Origin: Mycobacteroides sp. CBMA 271
Lineage (GTDB): Bacteria > Actinomycetota > Actinomycetes > Mycobacteriales > Mycobacteriaceae
Assembly (NCBI RefSeq): GCF_009729205.1
Contig: NZ_VTHB01000001.1
Span: forward strand, 744,001 to 808,000
Length of the DNA stretch: 64,000 nucleotides
Direction: 5' to 3'
Part shown: positions 17,959 through 29,479 of the stretch, one piece after another
How the letters are laid out: each line of letters begins with the position of its first letter
Numbering within the stretch: the first letter of the stretch is position 1
Made by a program: the position numbers and the translations under genes
Notes under the pieces: generated by a model
The model's input: the letters and a program-made list of their open reading frames with translations, nothing else
Database searches by the model: none
What the model was told of the DNA's origin: nothing

Positions 17959-18836
17959 CCGTCGTCGTCGGATACCTCTCGGGCAAGGGCGGCAAGGGCG
18001 CCCTGCATCTCGCTCTCGAGTCTGCTCGCGTCTTGGAGACCGCCCTGACGGTCACCACCGTGGTGCCCAAACCCTGGACCACGCTGTCGAAAGCCAAGAT
18101 CGACGCCGAGTACGCCCAATGGGCACAGAAGCTATCGGACGATTCGAAGTCCGAAGCCGCCGCGTACATCGAAAAAATCGGCGCCGGAATCGATGTCACG
18201 TTCCATAACGTGGCGCACCGCTCGGTGTCCGGAGGGCTGCTGGAAGCCGTTGAGGCGTCCGACGCGGACGTCCTCGTCGTCGGCTCCGCCTCAGAAGGGA
18301 GCCTCGGGCAGGTGGTCCTGGGCTCCACCGGCGATCGCCTATTGCACTCATCCCCAGTACCCCTGGCCATCAGCCCGCGCGGCTACCGTGGCTCCAAGAC
18401 CGGCACCGTCAGTCGGGTCACCTGCGGGTATCCGGGCACCGAGGATGCGGTTGACGTTGTGCACCAAGCCGTTCGGCTGACTCAGCGTCTACATGCGCCG
18501 TTGCGCGTGGCCACCTTCGCGGTGCGCGGTCGCACCATGCTGACCGCCGGAGTCGGGCCAGAAGCGGAGGACGCGGTGCTCGCCAGTTGGGTCGCCCAAT
18601 CCGAGGAGGCTCTGGAAGGGCTGCGCCAGCAGGATGTCGTGGGACCCGACGTGGAGTTGAAGGTCGTCACCGGCGACAGCTGGGATGACGCCCTGGACAA
18701 CGCCGAATGGCTCGATGGCGAGCTATTAGTCCTCGGCAGCCGACCACACAGCACCGTCGCCCGCGTCTTCCTCGGCTCTCGAGCAACCAAGATCGTTAGG
18801 CATAGCCCGGTGCCCGTCGTCGTGATGCCGGCCTAA
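17955..18836 (+). CDS. universal stress protein, two USP domains
   Basis: 293 residues with two tandem Usp folds. The first starts TVVVGYLSGKGGKGALHLALESARVL. The second ends with LVLGSRPHSTVARVFLGSRATKIVRHSPVPVVVMPA, which includes the G-x9-G-S/T nucleotide-binding signature. It is the last gene of the arginine/ornithine block, as Rv2319c is in M. tuberculosis. Role in the pathway is unknown. It may be an ATP-binding energy or stress sensor linked to the permease. Confidence 0.9.
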   Translation: MTVVVGYLSGKGGKGALHLALESARVLETALTVTTVVPKPWTTLSKAKIDAEYAQWAQKLSDDSKSEAAAYIEKIGAGIDVTFHNVAHRSVSGGLLEAVEASDADVLVVGSASEGSLGQVVLGSTGDRLLHSSPVPLAISPRGYRGSKTGTVSRVTCGYPGTEDAVDVVHQAVRLTQRLHAPLRVATFAVRGRTMLTAGVGPEAEDAVLASWVAQSEEALEGLRQQDVVGPDVELKVVTGDSWDDALDNAEWLDGELLVLGSRPHSTVARVFLGSRATKIVRHSPVPVVVMPA

Positions 18837-18879
18837 TCTCCCCGTCGACCAGCGGGCAGGAGCGCAAGCGACCCGGGGA

Positions 18880-18882
<3 letters not shown>
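18834..18882. terminator. hairpin containing both stop codons of convergent usp and SDR
   Basis: TAATCTCCCCG (18834-18844) pairs with CGGGGATTA (18874-18882), with two unpaired bases on the left arm. Each arm carries the TAA stop of one of the convergent genes. No U-run, but the position suits bidirectional termination. Confidence 0.5.
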
Positions 18883-19731
<849 letters not shown>

Positions 19732-19847
19732 CTAGCAGCCCTTCTAGAACGTGTTGCAGTTCCAGGACCGCTCAGCGGGCAGAAAAGAAGCGAAAACTTC
19801 ATCGAGGTCTGCCCGTGCGCGGCGATCGTCACGTCTAGCTTGCCAAG

Positions 19848-20026
19848 ATGGCCAACAAACCTGCAATCGGTCTGGTACATAGCTTTTGGGGCGGTACGCC
19901 CATTGGGCGCACGTCACCGTCGAACTCCATCGGCGCGGATACACCTCGATCCAGCCGTCGCGAATCCACGCATCCCTGGCCTCTAAGCCGGGCGCCGTCA
20001 CCGATCTCATCGAGGACGCCGCATAG
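19848..20026 (+). pseudogene. alpha/beta-hydrolase remnant, frameshifted and internally deleted
   Basis: The ATG at 19848 begins MANKPAIGLVHSFWGG, the typical N-terminus of a small alpha/beta hydrolase. One frame over, the text continues as YAHWAHVTVELHRRGYTS, the expected next segment. It then jumps to SLASKPGAVTDLIEDAA and a stop at 20024, which looks like the C-terminus of the same family. The middle, with the catalytic Ser and Asp, is missing. So a frameshift plus a deletion of perhaps 150-200 codons killed it. This fills most of the 330-bp gap between SDR and the SHOCT-like gene. Confidence 0.7.
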
Positions 20027-20031
20027 TCGTC

Positions 20032-20832
20032 CTAGAGGTCGCCGAGGATCTCGGCACGTTTGGCGTTGTACTCGGTATCGGACACCAACGATGCCAACTT
20101 CAGGCGGTCCAGCTCGGCGAGACGGTCCGCGACTGAGGTCTTGGAGTCTGCCGTCGCGCCGACCTGCTCCGTCCTACGAAGAATCGCTTCGATCTGCTGA
20201 CGGACAACGGGATTCGACCGGACATCAACCACGCTGCCGGCGCCGATACCGTTGTCTTTGAGAATCTTCATGATCTCGAACAACGGTCCGGCCTGCCCGG
20301 TGAGGTCGTACTCGCGGCCGGAGGCCGAACTGGTGAACTTGGCCGGCACTTGGCCGTTGAGCAAGGCGCTGCGCTGCCAATCGATGTCGAACTTCTCGGT
20401 TCCGGGCACCACCAGCACGACCAGCTTCCGGGCGGCAATCGTCGACACTTGGAGCACGGAAATGCGGGCGCGCGTTTCGCCACGGAAGGGGTTGATCCCC
20501 TCTCCATGGACATCCACCGTCAGCTTGATCACCGGCTGATCATTGACCGACATTCCGGTCTCCGAGGCCTCAACAACATCGGCGAGCGCAAGGATGCCGT
20601 TGACCTCCAACAGCTTACGCGCATCGTCAGTCCTGGTGAGCGCCACCGTCACGATGAACGCAATGACCACTATCGCGATGGTCACGCCGATACCCGTGTA
20701 CAGCATCCAGCTCACCATCGGGTCATCGATGACGTAATACATCACGATGAAAATCGGCCCGACGATCCCGCACAAGAGCGAGAACGAGAGGATCTTCAGG
20801 AACCGTGCGGCCACGTTCATGGCGTACATCAT
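20032..20832 (-). CDS. membrane protein with C-terminal SHOCT-like motif
   Basis: 266 residues. Two transmembrane helices lie in the first 65 residues (ILSFSLLCGIVGPIFIVMYYV and IGVTIAIVVIAFIVTVAL), followed by a cytosolic domain (NGILALADVVEASETGMSVNDQPVIKLTVDV). The tail DRLAELDRLKLASLVSDTEYNAKRAEILGDL matches the short SHOCT motif found at the end of many bacterial membrane proteins. A ribosome binding site (GAGGAG) precedes the ATG at 20832. Function unknown. Confidence 0.8.
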   Translation of the reverse strand: MMYAMNVAARFLKILSFSLLCGIVGPIFIVMYYVIDDPMVSWMLYTGIGVTIAIVVIAFIVTVALTRTDDARKLLEVNGILALADVVEASETGMSVNDQPVIKLTVDVHGEGINPFRGETRARISVLQVSTIAARKLVVLVVPGTEKFDIDWQRSALLNGQVPAKFTSSASGREYDLTGQAGPLFEIMKILKDNGIGAGSVVDVRSNPVVRQQIEAILRRTEQVGATADSKTSVADRLAELDRLKLASLVSDTEYNAKRAEILGDL

Positions 20833-21069
20833 GCTCTCCTCGCGCCGCCGATCATCGAAAACTGGCGAGGCGCCACTGAGCGTCGCTTACGCTGTCCGAC
20901 TTCTGAGGGCTGGTGGAGGATCCACCTTCCAAATGACCCGCCACTGACAATGGATGAACCCTTACCGCGATAGCACTGGTCGCCGTTGTTCGACTCGGGA
21001 GTAACCTCTAGCCGATCTGCTGGCGCCACCAGCCAGAAGTTTCGGGGAGACTTACAGACGGGGTCGGCA

Positions 21070-22983
21070 ATGTCGGGTCAGATCTATCAGCAATTGGCGC
21101 TCAGAATCACGGCAATACTCGTAGCGGCCACGCTGGTTTTCGGAGGGCTTCTACACGGCGGAGCAACCGCAATAACTCAACAGCTCAGAAGAATTAGCGC
21201 CGGTGTCGATCTGACCGGAATCACTCTAGGCCTCGGTGGCACAGGCGACGGCCAAGGCCGCACCCTTCCCTACAATTTTGGCTACTCGCCCACTTCCGAA
21301 GGACTCGCCGAAGCAGCCATCACTCTGCTGCAGGTGGTCGGTGTCCTCCCGAACCTCGGCTACAAACCGCCCGCCCATTCCGTCATTCCGGACGGCGACA
21401 CGTTCAAGGTGGTCGCCTACCCAGCGACAATATTCTCGGCATCTATCTCCGAGAAGACCGGCACAGAAAACATGCTGAAGGCCATGCAAGATGTTCCCGT
21501 CGGCGAAAAGCTCACCATAGTCAGCATCTCGCAGGGCGCCATGGTTGCCGAACGCGTCAGGGCAGAGTTGGCTCGAAGGCTCGCCAACGGCGAGCAGAAC
21601 GTCCCCAACCCCGAGTTCAAGATGCTCGGAAATCTCTATCGCCCAGATGGGGGCCTGCTGACCAGGTTTGCTTTCCTCTCACCATTGTCCGCGATTCTCG
21701 GCATCCCGTTCGGACGCCCCGGACCTACCGATAGCCCTTTCAAGACAACCGATTACGCGAATCAGTATGACGGGTTCGCCGACTTCCCGAAGTATGCCAA
21801 TCCGCTGGCTATTGCGAATGCACTGGCGGGCATGGTAATCCAGCACGGGTGGCCGGGCTACTTCGCTGAAGATCTCAATGATCCGAATCGTGCGGAAACC
21901 ACGGTTGGCAACACCACGTACGTCACGTTCCCGAAGACCCTGCCGCTGCTAGCGCCACTTCACATTCCTCTCTCTTTCATTGGCGCACAGCGCTTTGTCG
22001 ACTTCATCGAACCCGTACTCAGGGTATTTGTCGAGATGGGCTACGACCGCACAGCCGATCCCAGCAAGGCGCAACAACTTCAGCTCTTCACGCCTCTCGG
22101 CAAGGTCACCGAGGCGCTGAACAAGCTACCCGCGGCAGTCGCACAGAGCCTGGAAATCCTCAAAACCGGGAAGTACACGCCGACATTGCCCAAACCGGTC
22201 GTTTCACCGGAGACTTCGACGCTTGATAAGCAATCGCCCACCGCCTCGGGTGAGACAGGGACGCTAGCCGCCGGCGAGAAGACCGAGACCGCACCAAGTC
22301 TCAAGAACGACGTCCCCGCGGTGCCCGGCTCGAAGCCATTGGCACCGACAGCAACCGTCAACGAAAACACGGCGACAAGCGGTGACAGGCCACCCGCCGA
22401 TTCCAAGGCTGTAGACCAGCAGGACTCCGCGGCGACAACAACAACAGGCGACACCACCAACGGAAAGCTTTCCAGCACAGAGCCTACGGAACATTCGACC
22501 GCGGCCAAGCCGGCCGATGGTGGGACTGACAAGACCGACAAGGCGACTGCCGCGGCACCCGTCCGGGTCTCAACAACTTCCCCAAAGACTAAGACGCTGA
22601 CATCACCGAAGCCCGCCACGGCGACTCCGGGCACTCAGACTGATGGTGGCGGTGCGCCGATATCAAAGTCCGAGACCGCTTCCGCGACCGGCTCCGTACG
22701 AAGTGCGGACAAGGCTGACGCGGCTTCGCCGACGGAAAAAACATCGATCTCAAGCGCTGCCACCGGTATCAAGCAGTCCGACAAGCCAACGCCTTCATCG
22801 ACCATCACGGGTTCCACGTCGGAGAAGTCCGGTACATCGGCGTCGACGGCTCGTGAGAACAAGTCCTCCCCCAGCGAAAGCAAGCATGCCTCGGGATCCG
22901 AGGCGCATTCCAGCTCGACGAAGGAGTCCTCGGCTTCCAAGGAATCATCGTCGGCCAAGCACACCGAGAAGGCGGCAGCCTAG
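21070..22983 (+). CDS. PE-PPE-domain (alpha/beta hydrolase) secreted protein with long disordered tail
   Basis: 637 residues. Residues 1-35 look like a signal peptide (ALRITAILVAATLVFGGLLHGGATA). Residues about 40-370 match the PE-PPE domain: IPDGDTFKVVAYPATIF, then the nucleophile region VSISQGAMVAERVRAEL, and LYRPDGGLLTRFAF. From about residue 385 to the end it is low-complexity, rich in Ser, Thr, Lys, Ala and Pro. It lacks an N-terminal PE or PPE domain. I chose the ATG at 21070. An upstream start at 20986 adds 28 non-signal residues. Likely an exported serine hydrolase or esterase. Confidence 0.8.
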   Translation: MSGQIYQQLALRITAILVAATLVFGGLLHGGATAITQQLRRISAGVDLTGITLGLGGTGDGQGRTLPYNFGYSPTSEGLAEAAITLLQVVGVLPNLGYKPPAHSVIPDGDTFKVVAYPATIFSASISEKTGTENMLKAMQDVPVGEKLTIVSISQGAMVAERVRAELARRLANGEQNVPNPEFKMLGNLYRPDGGLLTRFAFLSPLSAILGIPFGRPGPTDSPFKTTDYANQYDGFADFPKYANPLAIANALAGMVIQHGWPGYFAEDLNDPNRAETTVGNTTYVTFPKTLPLLAPLHIPLSFIGAQRFVDFIEPVLRVFVEMGYDRTADPSKAQQLQLFTPLGKVTEALNKLPAAVAQSLEILKTGKYTPTLPKPVVSPETSTLDKQSPTASGETGTLAAGEKTETAPSLKNDVPAVPGSKPLAPTATVNENTATSGDRPPADSKAVDQQDSAATTTTGDTTNGKLSSTEPTEHSTAAKPADGGTDKTDKATAAAPVRVSTTSPKTKTLTSPKPATATPGTQTDGGGAPISKSETASATGSVRSADKADAASPTEKTSISSAATGIKQSDKPTPSSTITGSTSEKSGTSASTARENKSSPSESKHASGSEAHSSSTKESSASKESSSAKHTEKAAA

Positions 22984-23045
22984 CCCGAAGCCGTTGTGGA
23001 TACCTGGCGCGCGGGATCGTCTACGGCACGTTCGGCCCCCTGTAG

Positions 23046-23114
23046 AAGCTCAACAGGGTGACCTCGACCTACACCACGCACGACAACAACACAGCCGGGC
23101 AAGCGTCTGCCAGA
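23046..23114 (+). pseudogene. decayed 3' end of a second MpaB-family gene
   Basis: Twenty-three codons read KLNRVTSTYTTHDNNTAGQAS and on, closely matching the last residues of the intact neighbour (KRGKVTSTYTMHDKNTSGHAF...). It is preceded in frame by TAG and continues past the normal stop. It is all that remains of a tandem paralogue or duplicated 3' end, about 100 bp upstream of the intact gene's start. Confidence 0.65.
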
Positions 23115-23159
23115 TCGTTCGGAATCTCCCCCTTGTGAGGGGCGGACAGGCCACCTAAT

Positions 23160-23181
23160 ATTGACAATGCACGTTGTCAAT
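23160..23181. promoter_or_regulatory. perfect inverted repeat, likely TetR operator for the MpaB-family gene
   Basis: Arms ATTGACAA and TTGTCAAT separated by TGCACG, about 33 bp before the gene start at 23215. The left arm includes TTGACA, a possible -35 box, so a bound repressor would block RNA polymerase. No regulator gene is adjacent. Confidence 0.6.
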
Positions 23182-23214
23182 GATGTCGACGTCAACACAT
23201 CAGGAGGCACCCGG

Positions 23215-24564
23215 ATGCCCGAGCTCACCGTGGTCGACGAACCGCAGTCAGGCGATCCGCACCCATTTGACTATTACTACCGCCCGGGCATGGATTTGCG
23301 TCCAATTCCCGACGGCAAGAATGAATTCGGGTGGATCTGGCGCCACTGCCGGCACTACCTGTTTGACCCCTGGTTCGATGTCGAGGACGAGGTGACCCCG
23401 ACGCCGGCAACGCGCCTCTTCGACGATCACATGTGGCAGGGCGACGAACCGATGGACGCCGTCGTGAACCTCTTTCACGAGCTCGGGTCCACGGAAGCGC
23501 GGGCACTGTTCGAACAGGCCGTCGAGTATGGCGTCGACAGCATGGACAACCCACCCGAGGCGCTGCGCGCACTGTTTGCGGACGCCTATCGCATACCGGG
23601 GTGGTGGGATCCCGCTAAGGCGGAACGTGGTCGGCTGCGGGCACGGCAGGTGACGACGGCGACGACGGCGGTCATGACGACCTTCGCGGTCTTCGATACC
23701 GTCATGAACTCGGATGTCTCAGCAGCGACCGGAGCCACCGGCCGGTTCCGCCACCAGAGCGCCCAACGGCTGGCCGAAACGAACCGCTTCTTCTCGATGA
23801 TCTTCGACCGGGACGGATTGGTGCCCGGCTCCGACCAGATCAAGCTGACCATGCGGGTTCGCTTGGTGCACTCACTGGCTCGACGCGGATTGCGCAGCGC
23901 CTGGGGCGAGGACAACTTCGCTCAATACGGTGCGCCCATTTCAAATTCGTCCATGTGCGGATTCATCGAGGCGATGCTCGGAGCGCTCCTTGTCGACTAT
24001 CGACTCGGAAGATCTTGCACGCTAAGGGAAATCGATGACGTGTGGCATTACCTGCTGCGGTGGGCTTTGATGTTCGGCGTCACCGAGGATCTGCTGCCCA
24101 GGACCGGCATCGACGCCATGCGCAATCTTGACTATCTGCTGGCACGCTCCGGAGATGCCGCCCGGTGGCGCGTCGAGCTGATCGAAGCGCTGGCCACCGG
24201 AATGGCCGGCGCGCAAACGGGTCCCGTGCGGCGTGCCTTCGCGGAGGTGCTGGCCGGCCCCGGCTCGATGCTCATGGGACCGGCGGCCATGGATGAATTC
24301 TTCCGCGACACCACCTTTGAAGGGGTCAATCATCGGCTGTCGGGCCGGCTGTTCACCGCGGCGGCGATGCTCAACGCGAACGCCACCGCGATCCTCGATC
24401 GCCTCCCCGGTTCCGGTCTCGTACGTCGACAGATGGACGCCCTACTACCCAATCCCAGTGTGGTGCAGAATCTTCTGTCCGAGCGGATCGAGAAGCGCGG
24501 GAAGGTGACCTCGACGTACACGATGCACGACAAGAACACCTCCGGGCACGCGTTCGCCCGCTGA
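23215..24564 (+). CDS. MpaB-family oxygenase (DUF2236-type)
   Basis: 449 residues, helix-rich. The middle segment MRVRLVHSLARRGLRSAWGEDNFAQYGAPISNSSMCGFIEA and the later LLRWALMFGVTEDLL follow the DUF2236/MpaB pattern. This group is related to latex-clearing heme oxygenases, so an Arg/His-ligated b-type heme is expected. The start at 23215 has AGGAGG upstream. A TTG/ATG start at 23161-23167 would run through the operator palindrome. Substrate unknown. Its C-terminus is duplicated as a remnant upstream. Confidence 0.82.
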   Translation: MPELTVVDEPQSGDPHPFDYYYRPGMDLRPIPDGKNEFGWIWRHCRHYLFDPWFDVEDEVTPTPATRLFDDHMWQGDEPMDAVVNLFHELGSTEARALFEQAVEYGVDSMDNPPEALRALFADAYRIPGWWDPAKAERGRLRARQVTTATTAVMTTFAVFDTVMNSDVSAATGATGRFRHQSAQRLAETNRFFSMIFDRDGLVPGSDQIKLTMRVRLVHSLARRGLRSAWGEDNFAQYGAPISNSSMCGFIEAMLGALLVDYRLGRSCTLREIDDVWHYLLRWALMFGVTEDLLPRTGIDAMRNLDYLLARSGDAARWRVELIEALATGMAGAQTGPVRRAFAEVLAGPGSMLMGPAAMDEFFRDTTFEGVNHRLSGRLFTAAAMLNANATAILDRLPGSGLVRRQMDALLPNPSVVQNLLSERIEKRGKVTSTYTMHDKNTSGHAFAR

Positions 24565-24573
24565 CCCCGCAGT

Positions 24574-24629
24574 CGAGTGGGAATCTCACGAGGTAAATCG
24601 GAATGAACCCCTCGCCGAATTCCCACTCG
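24574..24629. terminator. long double hairpin between convergent MpaB gene and tuf
   Basis: Arms CGAGTGGGAAT (24574-24584) and ATTCCCACTCG (24619-24629) are perfectly complementary. A smaller CGAGG/CCTCG pair lies inside. Similar long-looped hairpins occur between other convergent genes in mycobacteria and at 12384-12434 here. Likely a bidirectional terminator or RNA-stabilising element. Confidence 0.55.
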
Positions 24630-24647
24630 GTCAAGGAAATACGAAAA

Positions 24648-24675
24648 CGGCGCCCACCCCGAAGGGTGAGCGCCG
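24648..24675 (-). terminator. rho-independent terminator of tuf
   Basis: Read on the minus strand: CGGCGCTCACCC, loop TTCG, GGGTGGGCGCCG, then TTTTCGTATTT. A strong GC stem with a U-run just after the tuf stop. Confidence 0.85.
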
Positions 24676-24693
24676 CTCTCAGCAGAACTTAGA

Positions 24694-25887
24694 TCACTTG
24701 TGGATCTTGGTAACCCGGCCGGCGCCGACGGTGCGGCCACCTTCACGGATTGCGAAACGCAGGCCCTCGTCCATGGCCACCGGCTGGATCAGCTTGACGG
24801 AGATGTCGGTGTTGTCACCGGGCATAACCATCTCGGTGCCCTCGGGCAGTGTCACCACACCGGTTACGTCCGTGGTGCGGAAGTAGAACTGCGGGCGGTA
24901 GTTGTTGAAGAACGGCGTGTGACGGCCGCCCTCGTCCTTGGACAGGATGTAGACGCTGCCGTCGAACTCGGTGTGCGGGGTGGTGGTGCCGGGCTTGACC
25001 ACAACCTGGCCACGCTCGACATCCTCACGCTTCACACCACGAACCAGCAGACCGACGTTGTCGCCTGCCTGGCCCTGATCGAGCAGCTTGCGGAACATCT
25101 CGACACCGGTGACCGTGGTCTTGGTGACGGTGTCCTTGATGCCGACGATCTCGACATCCTCGTTCACGTTGATCACGCCACGCTCGACGCGACCGGTCAC
25201 CACGGTGCCACGACCGGTGATGGTGAACACGTCCTCGACGGGCATCAGGAACGGCTTGTCGGTCTCGCGGACCGGGTCCGGGATCGACTCGTCAACCGCG
25301 TCCATCAGGTCGGCAACGGTCTTGGCCCACTCGGCGTCGCCCTCGAGCGCCTTGAGCGCCGAGACACGAACCACGGGAGCGTTGTCGCCGTCGAACTCCT
25401 GGCTGCTCAGCAGCTCCCGAACCTCCAGCTCGACGAGCTCGAGGAGCTCTTCGTCGTCCACCATGTCGGACTTGTTCAGCGCGACGAGGATGTAAGGAAC
25501 ACCCACCTGGCGGGCGAGCAGCACGTGCTCACGGGTCTGCGGCATCGGGCCGTCAGTTGCGGCAACCACCAAGATCGCGCCGTCCATCTGGGCGGCACCG
25601 GTGATCATGTTCTTGATGTAGTCGGCGTGACCGGGGGCGTCGACGTGCGCGTAGTGACGCTTCTCGGTCTGGTACTCCACGTGCGAGATGTTGATCGTGA
25701 TACCACGAGCCTTCTCTTCGGGAGCGTTGTCGATCTGGTCGAAGGCTGACGCCTCGTTCAGAGTGGGGTACTTATCGTGCAGCACCTTGGTGATCGCTGC
25801 GGTGAGAGTGGTCTTGCCGTGGTCAACGTGACCGATGGTCCCGATGTTGACGTGCGGCTTCGTCCGCTCGAACTTCGCCTTCGCCAC
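24694..25887 (-). CDS. tuf: translation elongation factor EF-Tu
   Basis: 397 residues starting at GTG 25887 ([28 protein letters not shown]), with AGGAGG eight to nine bases upstream. G1 is GHVDHGKT, G3 is DAPGHADY, and G4 is NKSD in [10 protein letters not shown]. It brings aminoacyl-tRNA to the ribosome in a GTP-dependent way. It is the last gene of rpsL-rpsG-fusA-tuf, with a 97-bp gap after fusA and a strong terminator. Confidence 0.99.
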   Translation of the reverse strand: MAKAKFERTKPHVNIGTIGHVDHGKTTLTAAITKVLHDKYPTLNEASAFDQIDNAPEEKARGITINISHVEYQTEKRHYAHVDAPGHADYIKNMITGAAQMDGAILVVAATDGPMPQTREHVLLARQVGVPYILVALNKSDMVDDEELLELVELEVRELLSSQEFDGDNAPVVRVSALKALEGDAEWAKTVADLMDAVDESIPDPVRETDKPFLMPVEDVFTITGRGTVVTGRVERGVINVNEDVEIVGIKDTVTKTTVTGVEMFRKLLDQGQAGDNVGLLVRGVKREDVERGQVVVKPGTTTPHTEFDGSVYILSKDEGGRHTPFFNNYRPQFYFRTTDVTGVVTLPEGTEMVMPGDNTDISVKLIQPVAMDEGLRFAIREGGRTVGAGRVTKIHK

Positions 25888-25984
25888 TGTTGTGTCCTCC
25901 TGGACTTTCTGTTGCGTCTGAGACTTTCCCAGCCGCAAGGGTTTTCACTTTGGCTTTGCGCCTAAGCGCGGTGCTCCGGCGGAC

Positions 25985-28090
<2,106 letters not shown>

Positions 28091-28178
28091 AGAAGTTTCC
28101 GCTCTTTCGCTTCGAATTTAGGAAGGGTGCCACTGGACGAACTGGGCGGGCCCGGCCCATTAGGCGAGGCCCGTCAGA

Positions 28179-28649
28179 TCACCAGCGGTAGTGCGCGAAC
28201 GCCCGGTTGGCCTCGGCCATCTTGTGGACATCCTCGCGACGCTTCACCGCAGCGCCCAGACCATTGCTGGCGTCCAGGATCTCGTTCGCCAGACGCTCGA
28301 TCATCGTCTTTTCGCGACGTGCCCGCGAGAAGCTCACCAACCAGCGCAGTGCCAGCGTGGTGGAGCGATCGGGGCGAACCTCAACCGGCACCTGGTAGGT
28401 GGCGCCACCAACGCGGCGGCTACGCACCTCAAGGGCGGGCTTGACGTTGTCCATGGCGCGCTTCAGGGTGACAACCGGATCGGTGCCGGTCTTGTCACGG
28501 GCCTGCTCCAGGGCGCCGTACACGATGCGCTCGGCGATGGACTTCTTGCCATCAAGCAGCACCTTGTTGACGAGCTGGGTCACCAGCTGAGAGCTGTAGA
28601 CCGGGTCATTGACCAGGGGGCGCGACGGCGCGGGACCCTTACGTGGCAT
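28179..28649 (-). CDS. rpsG: 30S ribosomal protein S7
   Basis: 156 residues beginning [47 protein letters not shown] and ending [11 protein letters not shown]7 nucleates the 30S head on 16S rRNA. The ATG shares one base with the rpsL stop (TAATG), so the two are coupled. Confidence 0.99.
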   Translation of the reverse strand: MPRKGPAPSRPLVNDPVYSSQLVTQLVNKVLLDGKKSIAERIVYGALEQARDKTGTDPVVTLKRAMDNVKPALEVRSRRVGGATYQVPVEVRPDRSTTLALRWLVSFSRARREKTMIERLANEILDASNGLGAAVKRREDVHKMAEANRAFAHYRW

Positions 28650-29023
28650 TAGCTCTTCTCCTTCTTGGCGCCGTACTTGCTCCGGGCCTGCTTGCGACTC
28701 TTGACGCCCTGGGTGTCCAGGGACCCGCGAATGATCTTGTAGCGCACACCGGGGAGGTCCTTCACACGACCACCGCGCACGAGCACCATCGAGTGCTCCT
28801 GCAGGTTGTGACCCTCACCCGGGATGTACGCGGTGACCTCCACCGCGCTGGTCAGCCGCACACGGGCCACCTTCCGCAGCGCCGAGTTCGGCTTCTTCGG
28901 GGTGGTGGTGTAGACGCGGGTGCAGACGCCACGGCGCTGCGGGCTGCCCTTAAGGGCCGCAGTCTTCATCTTGGCGATCTTGTCCCGGCGACCCTTTCGG
29001 ACCAGCTGGTTGATGGTTGGCAT
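28649..29023 (-). CDS. rpsL: 30S ribosomal protein S12
   Basis: 124 residues. It lies at the ribosomal decoding centre and is the streptomycin-resistance target. Lys43 (in [13 protein letters not shown]) and Lys88 (in [12 protein letters not shown]) are both wild type, so no common resistance change is seen. It is the first gene of the str operon, with a leader of roughly 220 nt if the promoter at 29253-29282 is used. Confidence 0.99.
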   Translation of the reverse strand: MPTINQLVRKGRRDKIAKMKTAALKGSPQRRGVCTRVYTTTPKKPNSALRKVARVRLTSAVEVTAYIPGEGHNLQEHSMVLVRGGRVKDLPGVRYKIIRGSLDTQGVKSRKQARSKYGAKKEKS

Positions 29024-29252
29024 GTACCGGCTTTCTGTCTCTAGCTACTACTGGGCTCTAGCACTACGAGCCCGTCTAAAGGCCCTGTTTCCTGCGGTTT
29101 TCGCCCGAATCGGTATCCCGAGGCCGGGCGTGTCGCACGCGCCGCGGCTGCGAAGAAAACTCCTTCACCCTCTGGGCATGCGAATTGACCTGGCGCCTTA
29201 TTTGACCCCCATTGGGCTTCCAGCGGTGGCCATTGGCCAGGCACAGCGCCCT

Positions 29253-29282
29253 ACCATACCAGGGCTGATCACAGTGAGACAA
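29253..29282 (-). promoter_or_regulatory. candidate housekeeping promoter for the rpsL operon
   Basis: On the minus strand TTGTCT, 18-bp spacer, TATGGT. This is a fair match to mycobacterial SigA promoters and lies in the 450-bp gap between rpsL and the TetR gene. The rest of that gap (29024-29252) has no ORF on either strand that resembles a protein and would be the transcribed leader. Confidence 0.55.
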
Positions 29283-29370
29283 ACTCGCCTACCAGCGACA
29301 AAGCGCAGGTCATCGGGCGACTCGTCAATGCGCGGGCAACATACCCGACTGAGCAGCGCCGCTCGTGGGT

Positions 29371-29479
29371 CAGGCGCTCATCGAGACCCTCTGCTCTTCG
29401 CTCAGGCGCTCATCGAGACCCTCTGCTCTTCGCTCAGGCGCTCATCGAGACCCTCTGCTCTTCGCTCAGGCGCTCATCG
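29371..29479 (-). repeat. tandem 32-bp repeats starting at the TetR stop codon
   Basis: Three identical 32-bp units (29384-29415, 29416-29447, 29448-29479) plus a 13-bp partial. On the minus strand each unit begins CGATGAGCGCCTGAGCGAAG, a shortened version of the dispersed junction element. The first unit overlaps the TetR stop codon, as copy C overlaps the permease stop. The array probably grew by slippage. Confidence 0.85.

Noticed and set aside
29371..29479. Possible CRISPR array
   Set aside because: The 32-bp units are contiguous without spacers, and no cas genes are present; it is a simple tandem repeat.
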